A stretch of DNA of 64,000 bases. It comes from Pseudonocardia alaniniphila. GTDB lineage: Bacteria; Actinomycetota; Actinomycetes; Mycobacteriales; Pseudonocardiaceae. A program made the position numbers and the translations under genes. Below the pieces are notes generated by a model. It was not told the origin of the DNA, ran no database searches, and saw nothing but the letters and a program-made list of their open reading frames with translations. The stretch covers positions 186,001 to 250,000 of the forward strand of contig NZ_JAKXMK010000009.1 of assembly GCF_022524485.1 (NCBI RefSeq). Reading direction: 5' to 3'. Positions 27,624 to 34,725 of this stretch are shown piece after piece. Within the stretch, counting starts at the first letter, position 1, and every line of letters starts with the position of its first letter.

Positions 27624-28597
27624 GGTTCACCTCGCTCCGCCCGCATCCCGACCGGCGACCAGCGTGTCGCGGGCGTGAGGAGAACTCAAACCCCGGATGG
27701 CCTGAGGCCGGCTGATGCGGCCACGGTGCGGAGGCCGGGCGACCGTGCAGCGGCAGCGCTGTTACGACCGCTGGTCGAGACGCGGAACACGCATGTGTCT
27801 CGGTTCTTCGATTTCGTAACCGTTGAACGGCTCGGAGACCGCCGCCGAACGCGGCCGAGCGGGTCACTGCCACCGGAGTGACCGGGCCGTCGAAGTGGGT
27901 GCGCCGGGGAGAGTTTTGCCGGGTTCGGGGAAGAAGATCGCGAACGGCATGCGGCGACTCGAGCGGTTGTAGCCGCCGTTGTCGGACCGGTGGCAGCCGG
28001 TCAACTCGTTGGACGAGCGCGCGAAGGCATTCCCATCGCCTAGGGCGATTCGGAGGACACCGCGGGGGGTGCGCGAGCCACCGAACGTAGAGAGTGTGCC
28101 AGGAGTGGCGGGTGACGATACTATCCAGACGAGTTGAACCTGGAGTGACCGTAGATCGACTCGTTGCCGTTCCGGTCAGAGACCCAGCGCTTCGGGAACT
28201 CGCGGACCTACCCTCTGATGTCTATCGGCGGGAGAGAAGCCGCCGTTCGTGCGCACAACCGGCCCGAGTGGGCAAGGCCAGGAGTGCAACCACGACGTGG
28301 GGCCGTTGATTCGTGTGGTGCATCGCTACTGACGAATGCGCCGCAGTACATGTGGTCAGCCGGCGATGACGAGCGCACGCTCGCGGACGCGATCTCGGAG
28401 TGGAAACCGGAATATCGGTATACGAGAAGACGTCCGCGACCGTGGTGAACGTGATGCCGCGCGACGGGCGCCGAGTGATCGGGGCGGCGGCAGGCGGGAT
28501 CTCGAGGGCCCGTGATCACCTGCGGGGGAGCGCTGTTGAGCCCGTTACCTGGGGGCCGAGGCGCATGCTCAGCGGAATCCTGGCGTACGCAGCGCCT
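27624..28597. other. Nearly 1 kb without a recognisable gene
   Basis: Frames of 60-103 codons occur on both strands, but none resembles a known protein or has supporting signals. GC content is visibly lower in places than in neighbouring coding DNA (for example 27770-27830 and 28120-28200). It separates the glnX operon promoter from the lsr2 3' end. It may be eroded coding sequence or may hold an unrecognised small RNA. I looked for tRNA-like and inverted-repeat structure and found none. Confidence 0.4.
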
Positions 28598-28631
28598 CCG
28601 GCCCCCAGTGCCGTGGAACGGTGGGGGCCGG
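28598..28631 (-). terminator. Strong hairpin just after lsr2
   Basis: CCGGCCCCCA at 28598-28607 and TGGGGGCCGG at 28622-28631 form a perfect 10-bp stem with a 14-nt loop, ending 6 nt from the lsr2 stop. There is no T-tract, as is common for actinobacterial terminators. The position fits transcription termination of lsr2. Confidence 0.7.
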
Positions 28632-28637
28632 CCCCTG

Positions 28638-28973
28638 TCAGTTCTTCTGGTGGTAGGCCTCGAGCACGTTGGACGGGATGCGGCCGCGCTCGGAGATCTT
28701 CATTCCGCGCTGCTGCGCCCATTCGCGAATGGCCTGGTTCTGCTCGCGGTCGACGCTCGGGCGGACTGTTGCGGTGGCGCCGGCCGAACGGCGGCGGACG
28801 CCCGTGCGGCGAGCAGCGGAAACGAAGGGAGCGAGGGCCTCCCGCAGCTTGGCGCTATTGGCCGCCGAGAGGTCGATCTCGTAGACCTTGCCGTCCACCG
28901 CAAACTCGACCTGCTCGTCGGCCTCGTTGCCGTCCAAGTCGTCGACCAGGGTGACTGTCGTCTGCTTCGCCAC
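28638..28973 (-). CDS. lsr2: Lsr2-family nucleoid-associated protein
   Basis: A 111-residue Lsr2 homologue: an H-NS-like protein that bridges AT-rich DNA and silences horizontally acquired genes. The N-terminal dimerisation part has TVTLVDDLDGNEADEQVEFA and VYEIDLSAANSAKLREAL. The C-terminal DNA-binding part has REWAQQRGMKISERGRIPSN with the AT-hook-like RGR. It starts with GTG at 28973 behind GAAAGG. It is monocistronic, with a hairpin immediately downstream and a repeat-bearing intergenic region upstream. Actinomycetes often carry several lsr2 copies, so this may not be the main one. Confidence 0.95.
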   Translation of the reverse strand: MAKQTTVTLVDDLDGNEADEQVEFAVDGKVYEIDLSAANSAKLREALAPFVSAARRTGVRRRSAGATATVRPSVDREQNQAIREWAQQRGMKISERGRIPSNVLEAYHQKN

Positions 28974-29332
28974 GTGGCTTGCCTTTCACGGGTTGCTACG
29001 GATGAACCGTATCGGGGGACGCGATCAAGATAATTGTTTCGGTGCAGTATGGCAAGTCGATCCGTCGGGGAGTCGCGGGCCACCGGAAGCTCCATCATTG
29101 GCGGTGCCGGGCACGCAACCGCAGGATTCCCGGTGCCGAGCCGAATGTGGGGATAACTCCAGCCGCCGGAGCATCCGCGAATCGCTTTGGGTACCCCCGG
29201 GGGGGCCGGGCGGGATCGCCGACAACACCGCTCCGGGCCCGGCAGCGGCGCAGGGCGGGGTTCGCGGGGGCCGAGCCGGCAACCGTCCCGGAGGCCGCAC
29301 GGTTGGTCGCCCCGGGGGGTGCTCGTGCGCCC

Positions 29333-29602
29333 ATGATCAACGATTTGGGTCCGGCAGCAGCGCGCCGCGCGGCCCTCGGTGCCCGAACAATGATCACGGA
29401 GCCGCGGACCCGGTGGGCCCTCGGACAGGCGGCGCCTGCCCATGATCACCGGTTTGGTCGAGCGCCGGCTCAGGGGCCGGGCTGCGGTCGGCGAACCGGC
29501 GACGACCTCAATGGCCGCGGGTTGGCCGCGTAGAAGGCCATGATCGACACTTTGGTCCGGGCAGCGGCGCATGCTGCCGTGCGCGACCCCCAAGCGATGA
29601 TC
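29333..29602. repeat. Quasi-periodic ATGATC repeat array between lsr2 and leuA
   Basis: ATGATC occurs at 29333, 29390, 29442, 29540 and 29597, with intervals of 57, 52, 98 and 57 nt (98 is about two units). Several copies are followed by related sequence, for example ATGATCAACGATTTGGGTCC, ATGATCACCGGTTTGGTC and ATGATCGACACTTTGGTCC, then GC-rich GGCAGC/GCGC segments. The copies are degenerate and no ORF spans them convincingly. It lies in a 940-bp gene-free interval (28974-29915). Function unknown: binding sites or a decayed tandem repeat are possible. Confidence 0.55.
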
Positions 29603-29876
29603 ATCGTCCGAAGCCGCGCCGGCCGCCGGCCCCGGGGACCTCGCACTCCGGCTCCCCCCGGACTACGAAACCGCGAGTGGCCCTGGTGCCCATGCCCACG
29701 TACCCCTGGCCGATGAGCTGCTCGCCCGCGCGAATTCCACGGCGCGGGGTCCGGTCGCATGATGTGTCGCGCGATCTCAACAGATCGCGGCGTGGAACGC
29801 CGCCCAGGACGCCGTCGGTCGGCCGCTGGGCTGATCGGCCGGTACTCGAGGCGCCAGGGATGGCTACCTCGGATAT

Positions 29877-29895
29877 CTGGTTGTCTGACAACCAG
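29877..29895. promoter_or_regulatory. Palindromic operator for the GntR regulator downstream of leuA
   Basis: CTGGTTGTCTGACAACCAG is a perfect 19-bp inverted repeat (9-bp arms, one central base). Its core TTGTCTGACAA fits the TNGTNNNACNA operator form of FadR-subfamily GntR regulators. Such a regulator is encoded just after leuA, so autoregulation of a leuA-gntR unit is likely. The operator covers the proposed -35 element, which predicts repression. Confidence 0.75.
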
Positions 29896-29908
29896 AGGTC
29901 TCTTATGT
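29881..29908 (+). promoter_or_regulatory. Candidate leuA promoter
   Basis: TTGTCT at 29881-29886 and TTATGT at 29903-29908, separated by 16 bp, resemble -35 and -10 elements. The leuA ATG follows at 29916, so the transcript would be leaderless or nearly so. The -35 box is inside the palindromic operator. Confidence 0.45.
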
Positions 29909-29915
29909 TGAGCCC

Positions 29916-31733
29916 ATGGCAGCTTCACCGTCACTTCGCCCGAGCACGTCATCGCGCACGCCGCGTGGCCCGCGACCGGCCACCGCGCCCTGGTGGAACC
30001 GGCAGCGGGGCAGTGCGATGCCGTCGCACCGCTACCGGCCCGCCCACCACAGGGTCGACGTTCCCCTCACCGACAGGACATGGCCCGAGCGGCGCATCAC
30101 GGAGGCGCCGCTGTGGGTCCCCGTCGACCTTCGCGACGGCAACCAGGCCCTCGTCGAGCCCATGGATCTGGGGCGCAAGCGGCAGTTCTTCGAACTGCTG
30201 GTCGGGATGGGCTTCACCGAGATCGAGGTCGGTTACCCGTCAGCGAGCCAGGTGGAGTTCGACTTCGTCCGCGAGATCGCGGACGAACGACTCGTCCCCG
30301 AGGACGTCACGGCCGTCGTGTTCACCCCCGCTCGGGCGGAGCTGATCGACCGCACGATCGAGTCGATATCCGGCCTGCGCCGGGTGGTCGTGCACCTCTA
30401 CACCGCCACGGCGCCGCTGTGGCGCAACACGGTGATCGGCGAGGACCGGGTAGGGCTGGCGCGGCGCATCCGCGACGCGGCCGAGCGGATCGCACGCGCC
30501 GTGGACGGCTGGGACGCGGAGGTGCGTTTCGAGTTCTCCCCGGAGGTCTTCAACCTGACGGAGCCGGATTTCGCGCTCGAGGTGTGCAACATGGTGACGC
30601 AGGTGTGGGACGCGGATCGGGATCGCCCCGTGATCCACAACCTGCCGGCGACGGTGGAGATCTCCACGCCGAACGTCTACGCCGACCAGATCGAGTTCAT
30701 GCACCGCAACCTGGACCGGCGGGAGGCGGTGATCCTCTCGGTGCACCCGCACAACGACAGAGGCACCGGGGTGGCGTGTGCAGAGCTGGCTCTGATGGCG
30801 GGTGCCCAGCGCGTCGAGGGCTGCTTGTTCGGCAACGGTGAGCGCACCGGGAACGTGGACCTGGTGACGCTGGCACTGAACCTGCACACCCAGGGCGTCG
30901 ATCCGCAGATCGACTTCTCCGACATCGACGAGATCAGAAGAGTCGTCGAACATTGCAACCGGATCTCCGTCCATGAACGCCATCCCTACGGTGGCGATCT
31001 CGTGCACACCGCGTTCTCGGGCACACACCAGGATGCGATCAAGAAGGGGTTCGCCCGGCATGCGGCGCTCGCCGCCGAACGTGGGATCTCCGAGGACGAG
31101 CTTGCGTGGGACGTGCCCTACCTGCCCATCGACCCGGCGGAGCTGGGACGCACGTACGAGGCGGTGATCAGGGTCAACAGCCAGTCCGGGAAGGGCGGCA
31201 TCGCCTACCTGCTGCAGTCCCACGCCGGCCTCGTGCTGCCCCGCCGCCTCCAGATCGACTTCGCCGCGGTCGTGCAACGCCTCACGGACCGCACCGGCGC
31301 GGAGATCAGCCCGGAGGAGCTGTGGAGCGTGTTCCAGCAGGAGTACGTGGAGCCCGGCACGACGTCCAGGCCGGGTGCCGTCGACCTCCACGACTGGGGA
31401 ACATGGCAGCTGCGGACAGGCCAGCACCTCTTCGCCGCCCAAGTGAGCACCGGAGGTCCGGTGCGCGCTGTCGAGGGGACCGCCGCGGGCCCGCTCGCGG
31501 GCTTGGCCGAGGGCCTTGCGGCGGTGGGCATCGACGTCGACGTCCTCGACTTCCAGGAGCAGACCACGTCACCCGGGCGGGAGAGCGTCGCGGCCGCGTA
31601 CGCGTTGTGCCGCGTGAACGGGGTCGACGCCTGGGGCGTCGGGCTGGACGCGTCGGTGCTCACCGCGTCGGTGCACGCCGTGATCGCCGCCGTGAACCGC
31701 GCCGCGCCCGAAAAGCTCGATGGCGAACGATAG
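29916..31733 (+). CDS. leuA: 2-isopropylmalate synthase
   Basis: A 605-residue LeuA of the actinobacterial type. It condenses acetyl-CoA with 2-oxoisovalerate, the first step of leucine synthesis. Landmarks are the N-terminal [12 protein letters not shown] segment found in mycobacterial LeuA, the active-site [55 protein letters not shown] and [16 protein letters not shown], and a C-terminal regulatory domain of about 120 residues. The ATG at 29916 matches the homologous start. It sits in one unit with a GntR-family regulator and under its likely operator, unusual for housekeeping leuA, so it may be a second copy serving catabolic or specialised metabolism. That is inference. Confidence 0.92.
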   Translation: MAASPSLRPSTSSRTPRGPRPATAPWWNRQRGSAMPSHRYRPAHHRVDVPLTDRTWPERRITEAPLWVPVDLRDGNQALVEPMDLGRKRQFFELLVGMGFTEIEVGYPSASQVEFDFVREIADERLVPEDVTAVVFTPARAELIDRTIESISGLRRVVVHLYTATAPLWRNTVIGEDRVGLARRIRDAAERIARAVDGWDAEVRFEFSPEVFNLTEPDFALEVCNMVTQVWDADRDRPVIHNLPATVEISTPNVYADQIEFMHRNLDRREAVILSVHPHNDRGTGVACAELALMAGAQRVEGCLFGNGERTGNVDLVTLALNLHTQGVDPQIDFSDIDEIRRVVEHCNRISVHERHPYGGDLVHTAFSGTHQDAIKKGFARHAALAAERGISEDELAWDVPYLPIDPAELGRTYEAVIRVNSQSGKGGIAYLLQSHAGLVLPRRLQIDFAAVVQRLTDRTGAEISPEELWSVFQQEYVEPGTTSRPGAVDLHDWGTWQLRTGQHLFAAQVSTGGPVRAVEGTAAGPLAGLAEGLAAVGIDVDVLDFQEQTTSPGRESVAAAYALCRVNGVDAWGVGLDASVLTASVHAVIAAVNRAAPEKLDGER

Positions 31734-31757
31734 GTTCACGCCGGGGGCGAGCTACGA

Positions 31758-32465
31758 ATGGTGACGGAGGCGATGGTGGCGGTTCAGCCGGTGCGGCGCC
31801 GGTCTCTCGTCGAGCAGGCGACCAGCGAGCTGAGCCGTCTCATCGCCTCCGGCGAATGGCCGGTGGGTAGCAGAGTGCCGGGCGAGGTGATGTTGAGCAG
31901 GCAGCTCGGCGTGAGCCGGCCGACGGCGCGCGAGGCGATGCGCGCTCTGATCACGACGGGCCAGCTCGAGACCAGACACGGGCTGGGCACGATCGTGGTC
32001 TCGGCAACCCCGCTCCCCGCGCTGGAACAGCGGCTGCGGCGCGCTGCGATCGCCGAGGTCTACGAGGTGCGGGCCGCACTCGAAGTCGAGGCGGCCGAGC
32101 TTGCGGCACAGCGCCGCACCCCCGAGGACGTCGATCGGATGCGCCACGCGCTCGCGGAGCGGGGCGCCGCGACGTCCGCGGCCGCGCTCGTCGAAGCCGA
32201 CCTGAAGTTTCACACCGCGGTAGTGGCCGCAGCCCACAACAACGTGCTCGTCGAGGTGTTCGGGTCGTTCCTCGGAGCGTTGCGCAATGCCGCGGAGGAC
32301 ATCGTCGCGGACAGCACCCTGCGAACCCCCGACGAGGACGCCGCTGTGGAAGCCGCCCACCATGCCCTCGTCGACGCGATCGCCGACGGCGACACCGACG
32401 CAGCCGTCGTGGCGACCCGGAGGAACGTGCACGCCACTCTGGTACGACTACGCGGCGAGACGTAG
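31758..32465 (+). CDS. GntR-family (FadR/FCD subfamily) regulator
   Basis: A 235-residue transcription factor. The N-terminal winged helix-turn-helix reads SRVPGEVMLSRQLGVSRPTA and REAMRALITTGQLETRHGLG. The C-terminal helical FCD effector domain has YEVRAALEVEAAELAAQR, ADLKFHTAVVAAAHN and AAHHALVDAIADGD, with Asp/His residues typical of metal-dependent ligand pockets. The gene starts 25 nt after leuA, and the palindrome at 29877-29895 is its probable operator. The ligand may be a branched-chain 2-oxo acid or related carboxylate, by context only. It converges with the ArsR-type gene (4-nt gap). Confidence 0.9.
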   Translation: MVTEAMVAVQPVRRRSLVEQATSELSRLIASGEWPVGSRVPGEVMLSRQLGVSRPTAREAMRALITTGQLETRHGLGTIVVSATPLPALEQRLRRAAIAEVYEVRAALEVEAAELAAQRRTPEDVDRMRHALAERGAATSAAALVEADLKFHTAVVAAAHNNVLVEVFGSFLGALRNAAEDIVADSTLRTPDEDAAVEAAHHALVDAIADGDTDAAVVATRRNVHATLVRLRGET

Positions 32466-32469
32466 TCGG

Positions 32470-33189
32470 TCAGCGCGATCCGTCCGAACTCGACAACCAC
32501 GCGTCGAGGCGGCGGTCGTAGTCCGGAGCGACGCGCAGGCTCCGTCCGGTCGCCCGGCTGACCCATCCCAGGTCGAGCATCCTGCGAGTGAACGCGGAGG
32601 GAAGCGCGCCTGCCAGGTGCGGGCGCCGTTGGGTCCAGTCCAGGCAGGTCCGGGCGAAGACCCGCCGCGTCCTGTCCGGGTCCGGCAGCTCGACCCCCAT
32701 ATCCGCCATGAGACGACGTCCGGCCGAGGTCAGCTCGTGGTCACGCTCGTCGAGCATCCGGAGGGCGTCGACGGCGAGCAAGCGGTCGCGCAGCTCGACC
32801 CCGCGTCGCCCGGCGAGGTGGTCGTAGCAGGTGCGCGCCTCGGCGAGCGTCCGGGCGGCTCGATCGCTGCGCAGCGAGCGAACCGGCGTGGCCGGCGCGA
32901 GCTGCGCAACTGCTTCCACGGCCGCGGCCACGTGTGGTCCCGCCAGCTCGTGATAGCGGTGCCGGCCCTGCGAGCGCACCACGACCAGGCCACCCTCGAC
33001 CAGCCGTCGCAGATGCGCGGTCGCGGTGGCCGGATGCACGCCGGCCCGACGGGCGAGATCGCCGGCAGGTAGCGAGCGCCCCTCGGCCAGCGCGGCGAGC
33101 ATCACGATCCGCGTCGGGTCGCCGATCAGCGACGCCACCGGCGCCAGATCCCGATCGAGAACGGGCCCCACCGCCCGTTCGCTCGTCAT
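32470..33189 (-). CDS. ArsR-family helix-turn-helix regulator
   Basis: A 239-residue regulator. The N-terminal ArsR-type winged helix contains IGDPTRIVMLAALAEGRSLP and HPATATAHLRRLVEGGLVVV. A longer C-terminal part of about 140 residues (ARTCYDHLAGRRGVELRDRL) is typical of the larger ArsR proteins with a cysteine in YDHLAG-type motifs. The ATG at 33189 was preferred over a TTG or ATG further out. It is divergent from the SnoaL-like gene and may control it. Confidence 0.85.
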   Translation of the reverse strand: MTSERAVGPVLDRDLAPVASLIGDPTRIVMLAALAEGRSLPAGDLARRAGVHPATATAHLRRLVEGGLVVVRSQGRHRYHELAGPHVAAAVEAVAQLAPATPVRSLRSDRAARTLAEARTCYDHLAGRRGVELRDRLLAVDALRMLDERDHELTSAGRRLMADMGVELPDPDRTRRVFARTCLDWTQRRPHLAGALPSAFTRRMLDLGWVSRATGRSLRVAPDYDRRLDAWLSSSDGSR

Positions 33190-33289
33190 GCCATCACAGT
33201 GCCACATCCACGATTGGGTCCGGAGCGAAGCGTTGCGCGCCTAGCGTCGGGCCCGTCAGCCGATCAACGACAGGAAGAGGGTGGCGACC

Positions 33290-33712
33290 ATGGCCGAGCC
33301 GGCGACGGTCGAGGGGCGGATCGAGCACATCTTCACCGCCTGGGACGAGGCGCTGGGAGCAAAGGATCTGGACGCCGCGATGGCGCTCTACCAGCCCGAT
33401 GCGACCTTGGAGAGTCCGCTCGTCTGTTACCTGCTGGGTACCGACGAGGGCATCGTGCGCGGCCGGGAGAACCTGCGGCGATTCGTGGAGAAGGTGTTCT
33501 CCCACCAGCCCGCGAAGCGCCGCCGGTTCCGTAGCGGTTTCCTGACCGACGGCTCCCGGCTCACCTGGGAGTACCCGCGGGAGTCCCCGGACGGTGACCA
33601 GATGGACATCGTCGAGATGATGGAGATCCGCGGCGGTCTCATCGCCCACCACCGCGTCTACTGGGGCTGGCTCAGTGTCGGCACGCTCACCAACGGAGAC
33701 CATCCCAGATGA
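33290..33712 (+). CDS. SnoaL-like (NTF2-fold) protein
   Basis: A 140-residue protein with the SnoaL-like alpha+beta cone fold pattern: helix IEHIFTAWDEALGAKDLDAA, then MALYQPDATLESPL and the terminal MMEIRGGLIAHHRVYWGW. Members are isomerases, cyclases or ligand-binding proteins; the specific role is unknown. The ATG at 33290 follows AGGAAGAGG with 9-nt spacing. It is divergent from the ArsR regulator across about 100 bp and is probably under its control. Confidence 0.82.
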   Translation: MAEPATVEGRIEHIFTAWDEALGAKDLDAAMALYQPDATLESPLVCYLLGTDEGIVRGRENLRRFVEKVFSHQPAKRRRFRSGFLTDGSRLTWEYPRESPDGDQMDIVEMMEIRGGLIAHHRVYWGWLSVGTLTNGDHPR

Positions 33713-33714
33713 GA

Positions 33715-34125
33715 TCATGTGGCCATCCGCTGAAGACGCCGCGCATCGCGCCTGCCCGCGGCGACCACGGCAGCCGCACCGGCCACGACGAGCGCCACCA
33801 GTAGGCCTACGACCACCATCGTGAGTCCGTCGGGGCGCAGCAGCGGCTGGCCGCGCAACGCCTGCCACCACGTGAGGCCGGTGAGCCCTGCGTACCCGGC
33901 CGAGGCCACGACGACCAGTCGGATGTGGACGGTCTCAGCGCGGAGCAGGATGGCCCGCCCGGCCGGCAGCGACAACAGCATGGCGAGCAGTGGCAGCGCT
34001 TGCAGTGCGTGGATGCCGACGAAGTGCGCGATCCGTAGGTCGCCTCCGGTGGTGCTCCATCCCGTGACCGGCATGATCGGTCCGCTGTCGGTGATGCCCA
34101 CGCTTGTCGCCGTCGGCATGGTCAC
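33715..34125 (-). pseudogene. 5'-truncated membrane protein gene
   Basis: The frame encodes TGWSTTGGDLRIAHFVGIHA followed by two or three hydrophobic helices (ALPLLAMLLSL, LVVVASAGYAGLTGLTWW, GLTMVVVGLLVALVVAGAAA). It looks like the C-terminal 120 residues of a longer polytopic protein: the HFVGxHALQ motif normally lies mid-protein after further helices. The N-terminal part is missing and the sequence passes directly into the truncated GlxA gene on the other strand. It may still be translated from ATG or GTG codons near 34125, but its family looks incomplete. Confidence 0.6.
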
Positions 34126-34540
34126 CTACCTGAAGCGTCCCGGGAGTCAGGCGCAGGTGAGCCTGTTCACCACGACTCTGCGCTCCGACCAGGCTCTCGT
34201 GCAGCGGGTCATCGACCATGTGATCAGCCACCTCGACGGCGATCTCGGCGTCCCCCGCCTGGCCGCGTTCGCCGGGGTGAGCGAGCGGCATCTGAGCCGT
34301 CTGTTCGTCGAGCACGTCGGCCGGACCCCCTCGCGGCTGGTCCGCGATGCGCGCCTCGAGGCGGCCTCCCAGTTGCTCACCGGAACGCCCGAGCCGCTGG
34401 CGGCCATCGCCCGCCGGTGCGGGTTCGCCTCCGCTGAATCCTTGCGGCGGGCGTTCGTGGCGTGGGCGGGAGTCTCGCCGTCGCAGTTCCGATCCGGCCG
34501 GGCCGGGTTCGGGGGGATCGTCGGCGATATGGATCGGTGA
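34118..34540 (+). pseudogene. GlxA/AraC-family regulator lacking its sensor domain
   Basis: The frame MVTYLKRPGSQAQVSLFTTT leads into a complete AraC-type double helix-turn-helix (LAAFAGVSERHLSRLFVEHV, LAAIARRCGFASAESLRRAF, SPSQFRSG). GlxA-family regulators carry a DJ-1/PfpI-like domain of about 180 residues before this, joined by a linker like the VTYLKRPGSQAQ seen here. That domain is absent. An ATG at 34118 would give a 140-residue DNA-binding domain alone. The break coincides with the truncated 5' end of the opposite-strand membrane protein gene. Confidence 0.7.
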
Positions 34541-34725
34541 ACTCGCCGGATCGGCGAGATCGGCCGCTAACGCCGGCCACTCGGTTCGATCCATGGCGGT
34601 TGTATCCGGGGACCCGGCCGCGAATACTGCGGAAAAACGGTGGCTGCCGTATCCGAGGTCAGTGGGAGGCGCCGACATGATCCGCATCATCGGGCAATAC
34701 CCGCTTTGTCGTCGGAGGCCGCCGG

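Noticed and set aside
30240..31442. 400-codon minus-strand frame under leuA
   Set aside because: It lies fully antisense to a well-conserved leuA and shows no family resemblance.
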